Source of the DNA: Candidatus Omnitrophota bacterium
Lineage (GTDB): Bacteria; Omnitrophota; Gorgyraeia; Pluralincolimonadales; Pluralincolimonadaceae
Length of the DNA: 64,000 nt
Direction: 5' to 3'
Assembly: GCA_041653595.1 (NCBI GenBank)
Contig: JBAZFB010000005.1
Coordinates: forward strand, 1 to 64,000
This document shows positions 8,362 to 16,677 of the stretch, in pieces. The notes beneath the pieces were generated by a model that was given only the letters and a program-made list of their open reading frames with translations, did no database searches and was not told the DNA's origin. Every line of letters starts with the position of its first letter. The first letter of the stretch is position 1. A program made the translations under genes and the position numbers.

Positions 8362-9387
8362 ATGAATTTTGAGGAACGAGTAAAAAGAAGGAATGAGTTT
8401 GATGCCAGTATAGTCTATGGCACTCGCAAGTTCAACCTGTTGACCAAGCGCGATGACCACCTCGCTTACAGGGAGAGCCATGATGACCAATGGACCGATC
8501 CCGGTACCGGGCTTATTTATGATAAGTTTGCCGAGAAGAGAGCCTGTCCGTTGTGCAAGTCAGGAGACCACGATGCGGTTTTCGTAAAGTACGGGTTCCC
8601 TCATGTAAAGTGCAAGAGCTGCGGGTTGGTATATGTAAACCGGATCCTGAATAATGATGAATACAAGAAGCTCTGGAGCGCCGAGGATTCCTGGGAGGCG
8701 GTTCTGGAGAGCACGGAGCAGATAAAGATGCAGGCCCTGGAGGCAAGGTACAGCCTGGATATCGCCGAGTTTTATTTCGATAGTAAGGAAAAAAACGATA
8801 TAGGTATTTGCGATGTAGGCTGCGGGCCGGGCACATTACTTGGCGAAGCAAAAAAGAGGGGATACTACGCTTTTGGCGTCGAACCTAACCGGCGCTGCCA
8901 TAAATTTTTAACGGAAAAAGAAATAGATTATATAGGCGATTTTTTCCCGCTTAAGCAGGAGATCAAGCGTAGGTTTGATTGCATCTTTTTATTGAACACC
9001 CTTGAGCACTTGAGGGAGCCCTTAGAGACAGTGCTGGAGGTAAAGAAGATATTAAAACCAAAAGGCATAATTTTTATTTCAGTCCCTTGCATGGATGCCC
9101 TTGTCAACCGGATCATGCATGAAAAAGCAGGCGTTTTTGCGGGGCATTCTCATATCCAGTTCTTTAGCAGGGAGACCCTTTCCATGCTTTTTGAAAAAGC
9201 GGGGTTTGAGGTCCTGGAGCACGAAACGATAATCACGGAGATCGGGGTGATCAAAAATTACCTTAGCTACAAGGACCCCTATTTCGGAGATAATGCCGAT
9301 GCCCTGGATTTTCTTACACCGGAACTGATCTACAAAAACCACCTGGCAAGGAATATCAACATGGTGGGAAGGCTAAGGAGTGCCTGA
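8362..9387 (+). CDS. SAM-dependent methyltransferase with N-terminal zinc ribbon, 341 aa
   Basis: A zinc ribbon (CPLCKSG ... CKSCGLVY) is followed by a Rossmann methyltransferase with CDVGCGPG as SAM-binding loop and LLNTLEHLREP as the post-motif. The architecture resembles sugar C- or O-methyltransferases of surface polysaccharide loci. A GGGAGTGA ribosome site precedes ATG 8362. It overlaps neuB by 8 bases. A second protein of the same layout is at 26303. The substrate cannot be read from the sequence. Confidence 0.8.
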   Translation: MNFEERVKRRNEFDASIVYGTRKFNLLTKRDDHLAYRESHDDQWTDPGTGLIYDKFAEKRACPLCKSGDHDAVFVKYGFPHVKCKSCGLVYVNRILNNDEYKKLWSAEDSWEAVLESTEQIKMQALEARYSLDIAEFYFDSKEKNDIGICDVGCGPGTLLGEAKKRGYYAFGVEPNRRCHKFLTEKEIDYIGDFFPLKQEIKRRFDCIFLLNTLEHLREPLETVLEVKKILKPKGIIFISVPCMDALVNRIMHEKAGVFAGHSHIQFFSRETLSMLFEKAGFEVLEHETIITEIGVIKNYLSYKDPYFGDNADALDFLTPELIYKNHLARNINMVGRLRSA

Positions 9388-10453
9388 CAGGCCGGTGTAT
9401 ATCATCGCGGAAATAGGCATCAACCATAACGGCTCTCTCGATAACTGCCTGGAGATGATCGACGCCGCCGCAGCCGCGGGCTGTAATGCCGCTAAGTTCC
9501 AGCATTTCAAAGCGAAATATCTTTATCCGGAAACGGCGGGCAAGCTGGACTGGAAAGACGCCAAAGGGGCGTATTCTTACGATATTTTCGATGCGGCAAA
9601 GCGGTTTGAAATGCCCGAAGCGTGGATTACGCGGCTCATGCGCCATTGCGCCGCCAAGAAGATCGATTTCCTTGCCTCTGTTTTTGACGCGCGCGGGCTC
9701 AGGACAATGGTTAGGAAGGGGCTGAAACGGATCAAGATCGCCTCGTATTCGCTTACGAACCTCCCGTTACTCCGGGAATGCGCGAAGACAAAGCTTCCGC
9801 TTATCATCTCTACGGGGGGCGCGACGCTCGGCGAGGTAGAAAAGGCCGTCTTCACCGTTAATCGTCACCATGACAAGATCTCGCTCTTGCATTGTTCTCT
9901 GAAGTATCCGACGCCGCTCAAGGACTGCAACCTCGGGGTGATCGATACCCTGAAGCTGGCTTTTCCGGGCATCGCGGTCGGATTCTCCGACCACACCGCA
10001 GAGGCCTCCGACGCCGCGGCGCAGGCGGTCTATCTCGGCGCTTCTATCATAGAAAAACACATTACCCTGGACAGAAAAATGGCAGGCCCTGACCATTTCT
10101 TTGCGTTGGAACCGGATGAGATTGAAAAGATGGTAAAGGATGTCAGGTCGGCGGAAACCGCGTATAAGCGTAAAAATTTCACTATCGATAAACTTTTGTA
10201 CGGCACGACGGCCAAGGTGACATTTCCCCATGAACGTTACCTGAGGGATTTTGCCTTCATGAGCCTTTTTGCGCGCAGGGACATTAAGAAGGGGAGGGTA
10301 ATAAGGCCCTCGCACATCGCCGTCCTCAGGCCCGGCAAAAAGGCGCATGGGCTTGCGCCGGAATATATGAGCTTATTCGAGGATCACAGGGTCACCGCTG
10401 GAATGGATATCCCGTCAGGTGAACCTATTACCTGGGCGGATATTTTAAGATGA
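9380..10453 (+). CDS. neuB: NeuB-type nonulosonic acid synthase, 357 aa
   Basis: NeuB, LegI and PseI condense phosphoenolpyruvate with a six-carbon amino sugar to give a nine-carbon ulosonic acid. The family start YIIAEIGINHNGS is present, as are FSDHTAEA, EKHITLDRKM and GPDHFFALEPDE. A C-terminal SAF (antifreeze-like) domain follows, with LFARRDIKKG. The start is GTG 9380, with AAGGAG 5-8 bases upstream. Whether the product is sialic, legionaminic or pseudaminic acid cannot be decided by eye. Adjacent deacetylase, acyltransferase and amidination genes imply a di-N-acyl variant. Confidence 0.93.
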   Translation: MPDRPVYIIAEIGINHNGSLDNCLEMIDAAAAAGCNAAKFQHFKAKYLYPETAGKLDWKDAKGAYSYDIFDAAKRFEMPEAWITRLMRHCAAKKIDFLASVFDARGLRTMVRKGLKRIKIASYSLTNLPLLRECAKTKLPLIISTGGATLGEVEKAVFTVNRHHDKISLLHCSLKYPTPLKDCNLGVIDTLKLAFPGIAVGFSDHTAEASDAAAQAVYLGASIIEKHITLDRKMAGPDHFFALEPDEIEKMVKDVRSAETAYKRKNFTIDKLLYGTTAKVTFPHERYLRDFAFMSLFARRDIKKGRVIRPSHIAVLRPGKKAHGLAPEYMSLFEDHRVTAGMDIPSGEPITWADILR

Positions 10454-11454
10454 AGAACATAGTATTCAGGGCAGACGCTAAAACCTGTATCGGCACGGGT
10501 GACCTGGTCTCCCTGATACACCTGTCCAGGTATTTTGAGAAGAAGGGTTGGAGAGCGCATTTTATCATCAGGGGATATGACCTTGGCCTCGCGCTGGCAA
10601 AAAAGCATGCATTGAAGAACCTGAGCGTGATCGAACCGGATAGCAGTATCGAGGAAGAGGTGGATTTTATAAACAGTTACATAGATAAAAACGGCATAGA
10701 TGCGGTTTTTTTTGAGATCACCGAAAGGACTCTGGTTGATTACCGCGGGATAACGCCCGAAACGATAAAGGCATGTGTGTGCTTTGACGGCATCGTGCCC
10801 GCCGGTTTCGACCTCGTCGTGGATTGGGATGTTTCGGCTGAGGAGGCATTCGCCGGGAAGGATACCGGCAGGGCTCGTCTCCTCCTGGGTCCGCAATATA
10901 TAATTCTGCCGGTCGACTTTCAACTCGATCGCATACGCAAGAGGAAATATAAGGAGATGGTCGAGACGGTATTGGTCACGCTCGGCGGAGCCGATGAATT
11001 CGACTTTACCAAAAAGGCGATAGAGGCGCTTGCTGAACTCGACGCCAAGGTAGTGCTGCATATTATTTTGGGCTCAGGCTATAGGCATCGGAAAACCCTT
11101 GAGCGCAGGCTCGAGGATCTGCCGTTCAAATATACGTTAAAGCAGAATGTCGCAGGCATGTTCCCGGAATATATGAATTGCGACCTTGCTATCTCCGCGG
11201 GGGGGCTTACCTCGTATGAACTGGTCTGCGCGCGTACGCCGGCTTTACTGACGGCGGTGTATGAACATCAAGTCACGAGGTGCGAATATTTCGATAAGAA
11301 AAGATACGCCCGTTATATGGGATTCCGGACGATCGATCCCGTAATGGTAAAAGAGGCGCTGCGCCGCAGCGTTGCCGTGGACCCGGGCATTTTCCCAAGG
11401 ACAGACTCTATCAGGGAGGCGGTGGATGAAATATATGAAAGACATCACGCTTAA
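10450..11454 (+). CDS. PseG-like UDP-sugar hydrolase or glycosyltransferase homologue, 334 aa
   Basis: PseG is a GT-B-fold hydrolase that removes UDP from 2,4-diacetamido-2,4,6-trideoxy-altrose before the NeuB-type condensation. The N-terminus IVFRADAKTCIGTGD matches PseG. The middle LLGPQYIILPVDF and LVTLGGAD and the C-terminal AISAGGLTSYE match too. The catalytic His17 of Campylobacter PseG (in IGFGH) is Asp here (IGTGD). It overlaps neuB by ATGA, which supports a coupled function. It may still be a hydrolase with changed chemistry, or a transferase. Confidence 0.75.
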   Translation: MKNIVFRADAKTCIGTGDLVSLIHLSRYFEKKGWRAHFIIRGYDLGLALAKKHALKNLSVIEPDSSIEEEVDFINSYIDKNGIDAVFFEITERTLVDYRGITPETIKACVCFDGIVPAGFDLVVDWDVSAEEAFAGKDTGRARLLLGPQYIILPVDFQLDRIRKRKYKEMVETVLVTLGGADEFDFTKKAIEALAELDAKVVLHIILGSGYRHRKTLERRLEDLPFKYTLKQNVAGMFPEYMNCDLAISAGGLTSYELVCARTPALLTAVYEHQVTRCEYFDKKRYARYMGFRTIDPVMVKEALRRSVAVDPGIFPRTDSIREAVDEIYERHHA

Positions 11455-12214
11455 GGCGGCCGGCGCGAAGATCCGCCTGAAGTTTTTGCAGTGGGACACC
11501 GGTTTTTTCGGAAGGCCTTCTTTTCTGCTGGATGCCGGCAGGCTGGAATTGACGCCGTCTTCCGAGCTTGACGGCAAGTTCAGGAGGTCCTTCAAGGATA
11601 CATTTATTACCGCTAAGATCGACACGGCAACCGAAATAAGGGTATTAGATTTTTTGTATTCTACCGGTTTTAAATACATTAATACCGAAGTAACCCTTAA
11701 ATATCAGGATAAGGGATGCTGCGCCGGAAGGTCTAAGGCTGCGCAAGCCAAGAGGGGAGCGCTTGGTTGTAAGATAGAAAAGCTGGAAACGAATGAAGGC
11801 CTGCCGTATTCCAGGCTGGGCTCGGTCTTCACATGCGACCGTTTCCATAGCGATCCGCATATACGGAAAGAAAAAGCGGACCTGCTTTGGATCAATTACT
11901 TAAAAAATTTCAAACCATCCGCAACGCGTTTTCTCTTCGTCGCGCGGATCGGTGATGAAGCCGCGGGAGTCATCCTGTGCCATAAGGATGCGCGGATGAA
12001 AAGGGTCTTTTTGGCCTATGTGGCGGTAGCGGAAAAGTTCGCGGGCGCAGGGGTGGGCACCGCGTTGATACAGCATGTTATCAGGCATTTCAGGCGCTTT
12101 GAAATGGTGACCGAAACGCAGGTCGGGAATATTTCGGCTATGAATTTTTACATCAGGAACGGGTTTTCCGTGATCGAAAAAACCAGGACCATATTACACA
12201 GGTGGAGCCGATGA
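11426..12214 (+). CDS. WecD/RffC-like GNAT N-acetyltransferase, 262 aa
   Basis: The N-terminal half carries KFLQWDTGFFGRP, the hallmark of WecD (RffC), the enzyme that acetylates dTDP-4-amino-4,6-dideoxygalactose. The C-terminal half is a GNAT fold with acetyl-CoA loop AGAGVGTALIQ and ISAMNFYIRNGF. ATG 11426 is preferred because AGGGAGG lies at the right distance; it overlaps the previous gene by 29 bases, and ATG 11435 is an alternative. The enzyme likely acylates the amino group introduced by one of the DegT aminotransferases. Confidence 0.82.
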   Translation: MKYMKDITLKAAGAKIRLKFLQWDTGFFGRPSFLLDAGRLELTPSSELDGKFRRSFKDTFITAKIDTATEIRVLDFLYSTGFKYINTEVTLKYQDKGCCAGRSKAAQAKRGALGCKIEKLETNEGLPYSRLGSVFTCDRFHSDPHIRKEKADLLWINYLKNFKPSATRFLFVARIGDEAAGVILCHKDARMKRVFLAYVAVAEKFAGAGVGTALIQHVIRHFRRFEMVTETQVGNISAMNFYIRNGFSVIEKTRTILHRWSR

Positions 12215-12876
12215 AAAACTTGATAATCGCGGCGCACCCCGATGACGAGATATTGGGATGCGGAGGTCTGATCGCCAAGCAAAAGAAATGCGGCATCGAT
12301 TCATACGTCGTGATCCTGACTGACGGCGCAAAGGGAAGGTATTCGCCGCGGCAGGCTGCGGCGCTAAGGAAGAATGCCCTGGAGGCGAATAAGAAGGTCG
12401 GGACCAAAAAAGTCTTTTTCGAGGATTTCCCGAACCAGAAGCTCGATGCCATCGCGCTTTCAGGTATCATCGGGTGCATAGAAAAATATATATCGCGGCT
12501 GGATGCGGACAGCCTGTATACCCACCACGCCGCGGACCTGAATAAGGACCACCGGATTGCGTATGAGGCGTCGATAACCGCCGCCAGGCCCATCCCCGGG
12601 CAGAAGATAAAAAGGCTTTTCACGTATAATGTGGCTTCCGCTACCGAATGGAACTCCATGGAAAAGGAGGACCTGTTCATACCTAACATCTTTCTCGATA
12701 TTGCCGGCGAGATCGGGGTGAAGACGGCGGCGATGTCGCGGTACGAAAGCGAAGCCAGGCCGTACCCGCATCCCAGGAGCCCCGAAGCCATAAAGGCTTA
12801 CGCGAATTACTGGGGGATCTCGGCGGGCATTAAGTATGCCGAGCCGTTCAGGCTTATAAGGGAAGTGCGAAAATAG
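12211..12876 (+). CDS. PIG-L/LmbE family N-deacetylase, 221 aa
   Basis: Zinc-dependent deacetylases of this family remove acetyl groups from N-acetyl sugars. The metal motif AHPDDE is at residues 8-13 and the third ligand region is HHAADLNKDH. The start overlaps the previous stop (ATGA). A formyltransferase gene follows after two bases, so a plausible sequence is deacetylation of a sugar amine and its reacylation by the formyltransferase. The same free amine could also serve the acetyltransferases in the cluster. Confidence 0.88.
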   Translation: MKNLIIAAHPDDEILGCGGLIAKQKKCGIDSYVVILTDGAKGRYSPRQAAALRKNALEANKKVGTKKVFFEDFPNQKLDAIALSGIIGCIEKYISRLDADSLYTHHAADLNKDHRIAYEASITAARPIPGQKIKRLFTYNVASATEWNSMEKEDLFIPNIFLDIAGEIGVKTAAMSRYESEARPYPHPRSPEAIKAYANYWGISAGIKYAEPFRLIREVRK

Positions 12877-12878
12877 GG

Positions 12879-13796
12879 ATGAGGATAGTTTTTATAGGCT
12901 GCGTCGAGATCGGGATGAAATGCCTGAGGCAGGTAATAAAAGACGGCGGCGATGTCGCGGCTATATTTACCCTCTCCAGGAAATATGCCGGCAGGACCTC
13001 GGGGTTCGCGGATTTCTCTGCGGTCGCCCGGAGACACGGCATACCGCTGTACAGGGTAAGGGACCTCAACGATCCTGTGAATATCTCGCGCATTAAAAAG
13101 ATAGGACCGGGATTGATAGTGATATGCGGCTGGCAAAGATTGGTCTGCGCGGAGATATTAAAGGTGCCCGGCAAAGGCGCGATAGGTTTTCATTCTTCAT
13201 TGCTGCCAAAATACAGGGGCCGCGCGCCCGTGAACTGGGCGATAATAAACGGGGAAAAGAGGACCGGTGTTACCATGTTCTACTGCGACCCGCAGGCGGA
13301 CACCGGGGATATAATCGCCCAAATGAGTTTTCCGATAAGCCTGGAGGACACGTGCGCTACGGTATATGACAAGGCCGCGTCGGCGGTGTGCCGTTTGATA
13401 AGCAGGCATCTGCCTGAGATCGAGGCGGGGCGCGCGCGCAGGATAAAGAATGTTTCCGGGAACCATAAGTTTTGGCCGAAGCGGCGGCCGGAAGACGGGC
13501 GCATCAACTGGAACGCCCCGGCTATCGATGTTTACAACTGGATACGGGCCCTGACCCATCCTTATCCCGGCGCGTTCACATATAGCAAGGGCGTAAAGTA
13601 TTTTGTTTGGAGCGCGAAGATCGGCGGCTCCCGGAGGGCGGCCGGAGATGCCGGTGAAATACTGTCGGTGCGAAAGAAGGGCAATAAACGCTCGTTTTTG
13701 GTGTCTGCCAAGGACCGGGCTATCTGGATAAGCGATGTGGGAGCTGAGGGCGAAAGGCCGGCCCGTGATTTCGCAAAAGGCGACAGGTTTATTTGA
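12879..13796 (+). CDS. Sugar N-formyltransferase (Fmt/ArnA N-domain family), 305 aa
   Basis: The N10-formyl-tetrahydrofolate-dependent domain is recognised by GFHSSLLPKYRGRAP followed by NWAIINGE and Asp141 in DTGDI. Of the ArnA triad Asn-His-Asp, His105 and Asp141 are present; the Asn position is Gly103. The C-terminal part has WNAPAIDVYNWIRALTHPYPGAF, as in ArnA and other sugar formyltransferases. The position between a PIG-L deacetylase and a cytidylyltransferase argues for an N-formyl amino sugar and against methionyl-tRNA. Confidence 0.85.
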   Translation: MRIVFIGCVEIGMKCLRQVIKDGGDVAAIFTLSRKYAGRTSGFADFSAVARRHGIPLYRVRDLNDPVNISRIKKIGPGLIVICGWQRLVCAEILKVPGKGAIGFHSSLLPKYRGRAPVNWAIINGEKRTGVTMFYCDPQADTGDIIAQMSFPISLEDTCATVYDKAASAVCRLISRHLPEIEAGRARRIKNVSGNHKFWPKRRPEDGRINWNAPAIDVYNWIRALTHPYPGAFTYSKGVKYFVWSAKIGGSRRAAGDAGEILSVRKKGNKRSFLVSAKDRAIWISDVGAEGERPARDFAKGDRFI

Positions 13797-13798
13797 CC

Positions 13799-14572
13799 AT
13801 GAAAACCGCGAAAGAGGTATACGCCGTGATAGAGGCCAGGATGGGGTCTACGCGCCTTCCCGGAAAGATGGCGCTTGACCTGTACCCGGGGCTTCCCGCT
13901 TTGGGGGCGGTCATAGAAAGGCTTTTGGCGTGTAAAAATGTCAAAGGGGTGGTAGTAGCGACGACCGAAAAAGACAGCGACGACCGGCTGCTGCCGATCG
14001 CGAAAAGGTTCGGGGCCGTATGCTACCGGGGCAGCGAAACGGATGTCCTGGGAAGGGTAGTGGGAGCGGGGACGGCCGCAGCCGCGGAGGCGCTTGTTTT
14101 GGTCACCGGCGATTGCTCATGTATCTCTCCTTCGTTAATAGATGAAGGCGTCGATTTCTTCTTCAATCATGCGTACGACCTGGTATCGAATTGCCTGGAG
14201 GACTCTTATCCCGTAGGCATAGATATGCAGGTGGCCGGATTTTCCGCGTTATCCAGGGCGCATGAGACGGCGCGCCGCGCCCCTTACAATTCGGACAGCA
14301 ATAATTTCGAGCACACAAATTATTTCATTAAAAGCCACCCGGAGTTATTTTCGTCGTACCGGTATCCGGCCCCGGCAAAATTTAACCGGCCGGATATCCA
14401 TCTTGCCCTCGATACAGAGGCGGACCTTGAGGTCATGAGGAGGATATACGGGCGGCTTTACCCTGTGAACAAATTGTTCGATACCGGCGACATCATCAAG
14501 TTGCTGGATGATGAGCCCGGGATATTGGAGCCTTTAAAAGGCCGTTCCATAAACAGGACAGGTATAAAATAA
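13799..14572 (+). CDS. SpsF/NeuA-like cytidylyltransferase, 257 aa
   Basis: The nucleotide-binding motif is VIEARMGSTRLPGK and the metal-site region is VLVTGDCSCISPSLID. This is a second, divergent relative of the enzyme at the left end of the window. ATG 13799 follows the formyltransferase stop by two bases; a TTG six bases earlier is also possible. Placed after NeuB, PseG-like and acylation genes, it is a good candidate for the CMP-nonulosonate synthetase, though SpsF-type proteins have not been tied to a single sugar. Confidence 0.82.
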   Translation: MKTAKEVYAVIEARMGSTRLPGKMALDLYPGLPALGAVIERLLACKNVKGVVVATTEKDSDDRLLPIAKRFGAVCYRGSETDVLGRVVGAGTAAAAEALVLVTGDCSCISPSLIDEGVDFFFNHAYDLVSNCLEDSYPVGIDMQVAGFSALSRAHETARRAPYNSDSNNFEHTNYFIKSHPELFSSYRYPAPAKFNRPDIHLALDTEADLEVMRRIYGRLYPVNKLFDTGDIIKLLDDEPGILEPLKGRSINRTGIK

Positions 14573-14573
14573 C

Positions 14574-15536
14574 ATGGTCAGGGCAGGGATAATTGGTTGC
14601 GGGAATATAGCGTTTAAATGGGACAGCCCAAAAGGGCCGCATTATAATACGCACGCCAAATCGTACTTTAATGAGCCGTCTGCGAGACTGGTCTGTTGCA
14701 GCGATATCATATTCGACCGGGCGCGTGAAATGGCCCGCGTTTATCCGGGCGTCACCCCATACAGGGATTACAGGGAAATGCTCAGGAATGAGCGCCTTGA
14801 CGTCGTCAGCGTCTGCGCTACGACATCGGCCCACTATGAAATAATAAAATGGATCTTAGAGAATTCGGAGGTCAGGTATATACTGGCGGAAAAACCGCTG
14901 ACTTACGAGATCTCACAGACCGCGGAACTCACAGATTTGGCGAAAAAGAAAGGCGCTAATATCGCCGTAAATTACCTCCGTCGCTGGGATGAATCGATAA
15001 ACAGGGTAAAGCGGCGCATAACCGGGGGCGAATTCGGCGATCTCCAGGCCGGACGGGCGGTCTATTACGGCGGTTTCCTGCAAAACGCGGTCCACTTTGT
15101 CGACCTCCTGCTGTTGTTCGGGCTCAAGCCGGATTTTTCGCTGGTCGCGCCAGGTGTCAAGTTTTATAAAGACGATTTTGGCGCTTCAGTTCTTTTGAAG
15201 ACGAAGGACGGAAAACCGGTATTCTTCAGCTGGGTGGACGGGAAGGACTACCCATATCTTGAGCTGGACCTGTTTTACAAAAAAGCGCGCGTGAGGATAG
15301 GCGATCAGTGCGAGGTCGATATCTATAAGGCAAGGAGATCATATCTGTATCCCGATTTCCGGGAGTTGGCGGCTGTCCGCGGTTATCCTTCAACGATCTC
15401 GAAGGCAATGAAAAATTCCGTATCCGGTATCGTGAAGGCCTTCCGCGCGCAGTCTATAGACCACGGGCCCATGAAGAATGAAATGGAAATAATCAGGCTG
15501 GCGTCGGAGATCTGGCGCAAGGCAAGAAGGCCGTAA
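14574..15536 (+). CDS. Gfo/Idh/MocA-family NAD(P)-dependent oxidoreductase, 320 aa
   Basis: A Rossmann domain (GIIGCGNIAFKWD) is followed by the family hallmark EKP in LAEKPLTYEI. NYLRRWDESI and GGFLQNAVHFVDLL match the substrate half, with the usual catalytic His. Members such as WbpB oxidise carbon 3 of a UDP-sugar acid before amination by a DegT enzyme. The gene begins one base after the cytidylyltransferase. A redox step on a sugar or on the nonulosonate is likely; which one is unknown. Confidence 0.87.
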   Translation: MVRAGIIGCGNIAFKWDSPKGPHYNTHAKSYFNEPSARLVCCSDIIFDRAREMARVYPGVTPYRDYREMLRNERLDVVSVCATTSAHYEIIKWILENSEVRYILAEKPLTYEISQTAELTDLAKKKGANIAVNYLRRWDESINRVKRRITGGEFGDLQAGRAVYYGGFLQNAVHFVDLLLLFGLKPDFSLVAPGVKFYKDDFGASVLLKTKDGKPVFFSWVDGKDYPYLELDLFYKKARVRIGDQCEVDIYKARRSYLYPDFRELAAVRGYPSTISKAMKNSVSGIVKAFRAQSIDHGPMKNEMEIIRLASEIWRKARRP

Positions 15537-15543
15537 GAAACAT

Positions 15544-16677
15544 ATGGATTTAAATGGGAAAAAGATAATAATGGCTATCCGCGACCCCGGCGCATCGCAG
15601 GCGGTGCTGCTCTTGTACCGGCCGTTGAAAAAGCTCGGCGCAAATGTCTGCGTAGCGGCCCGGGGGCCGGGATTTCGCCTGGCCGTAGAAGCGGGCACCG
15701 GACCCAGCGCGCGCAGGCAGGCGCACAGCGGTTATCCATACATATGTGATTTTGTCCGGGCCGAAAGGCCGGACCTGATCGTAACCGGCACGAGCATAAA
15801 CGATGACCTCGAGAGGGATTATATAAAGGCCGGAAAGGCCTGCGGGGTTCCGGTCGTATCTTTCATAGATTGGTGGACAAATTTCGAAAAGAGGTTCATT
15901 TATTCTAAGACCGGCGAGACCTGCGTCCCCGACTGGATCTGCGTGGTCGACGGAATAGCGGAAGGTTTATGCCGCAAATATTTCGGCGACCGGGTAAGGA
16001 TCGCCCGCACAGGGAACCCGTATTTTTCATCGGCGACAACCCCTTTGAGAGGCCTTGGCAATATTAGAAAGCGTATGCTAAGGCAGTTGTCGCTGGATCC
16101 GGACACAAAGACAATATTATATCTTGCCGAGCCGACCGAACCGCCGGTAGAATACGACCAATTTAAGATCTTTGAACGGGTAGTGGGCGAGCTGTCGAGG
16201 GTTTCCGCCGGTTACGGCAAGAGCCTGAACCTTATCATAAAGTTCCACCCTAACGGTGAGAAAGAGGATATTTACAGGCGCTACGGCCGGATAGCCAAAA
16301 AGAAGCTGGCCGGGGATATCAACGTCATGATGGTGAAGAAAAAATATAATGCCAGCGAGCTGATAGCAAGCTCAGACTATGTCTGGGGCATGAATACGAC
16401 GCCTTTGTTCGAGGCGATGATGAGAGGCAGGCTTGTCTCATCTTTCCTGCCGGGCGTCGATATCCCGGGCATACCTTTTTTGAAGATGGCAGGATACTGC
16501 CCTTCGGCAAACGCGTATTCCCAATTCCCGGGTCTGGTTCGCAGCCTGTTAACCGACGAAAAATTCGTCAAGAGGGCGCGGCTTGCCCAGAAGCGCTATG
16601 TGATGCCCCGGGAGAATTTTTTCAAGACATTTTGCGGGATCGCGAAGGCAGAATTAAACAGGAAGGGACGAAGATGA
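15544..16677 (+). CDS. Putative GT-B-fold glycosyltransferase-like protein, 377 aa
   Basis: I do not recognise a named family. The N-terminal half has alternating strands and helices starting at KIIMAIRDPGAS, with ERPDLIVTGTSIND. The C-terminal half has LIIKFHPNGEKED and SDYVWGMNTTPLFEAMMRG, which look like the nucleotide-sugar half of GT-B enzymes of the NeuC or TagF/capsule superfamily. It lies between the oxidoreductase and the second aminotransferase with ATGA overlap downstream. Transfer or hydrolysis of a nucleotide sugar is a guess from fold and context. Confidence 0.6.
   Translation: MDLNGKKIIMAIRDPGASQAVLLLYRPLKKLGANVCVAARGPGFRLAVEAGTGPSARRQAHSGYPYICDFVRAERPDLIVTGTSINDDLERDYIKAGKACGVPVVSFIDWWTNFEKRFIYSKTGETCVPDWICVVDGIAEGLCRKYFGDRVRIARTGNPYFSSATTPLRGLGNIRKRMLRQLSLDPDTKTILYLAEPTEPPVEYDQFKIFERVVGELSRVSAGYGKSLNLIIKFHPNGEKEDIYRRYGRIAKKKLAGDINVMMVKKKYNASELIASSDYVWGMNTTPLFEAMMRGRLVSSFLPGVDIPGIPFLKMAGYCPSANAYSQFPGLVRSLLTDEKFVKRARLAQKRYVMPRENFFKTFCGIAKAELNRKGRR

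Noticed and set aside
12879..13796. Methionyl-tRNA formyltransferase
   Set aside because: The C-terminal part and the motif with RGRAP match sugar formyltransferases such as ArnA, and the neighbours are sugar genes.
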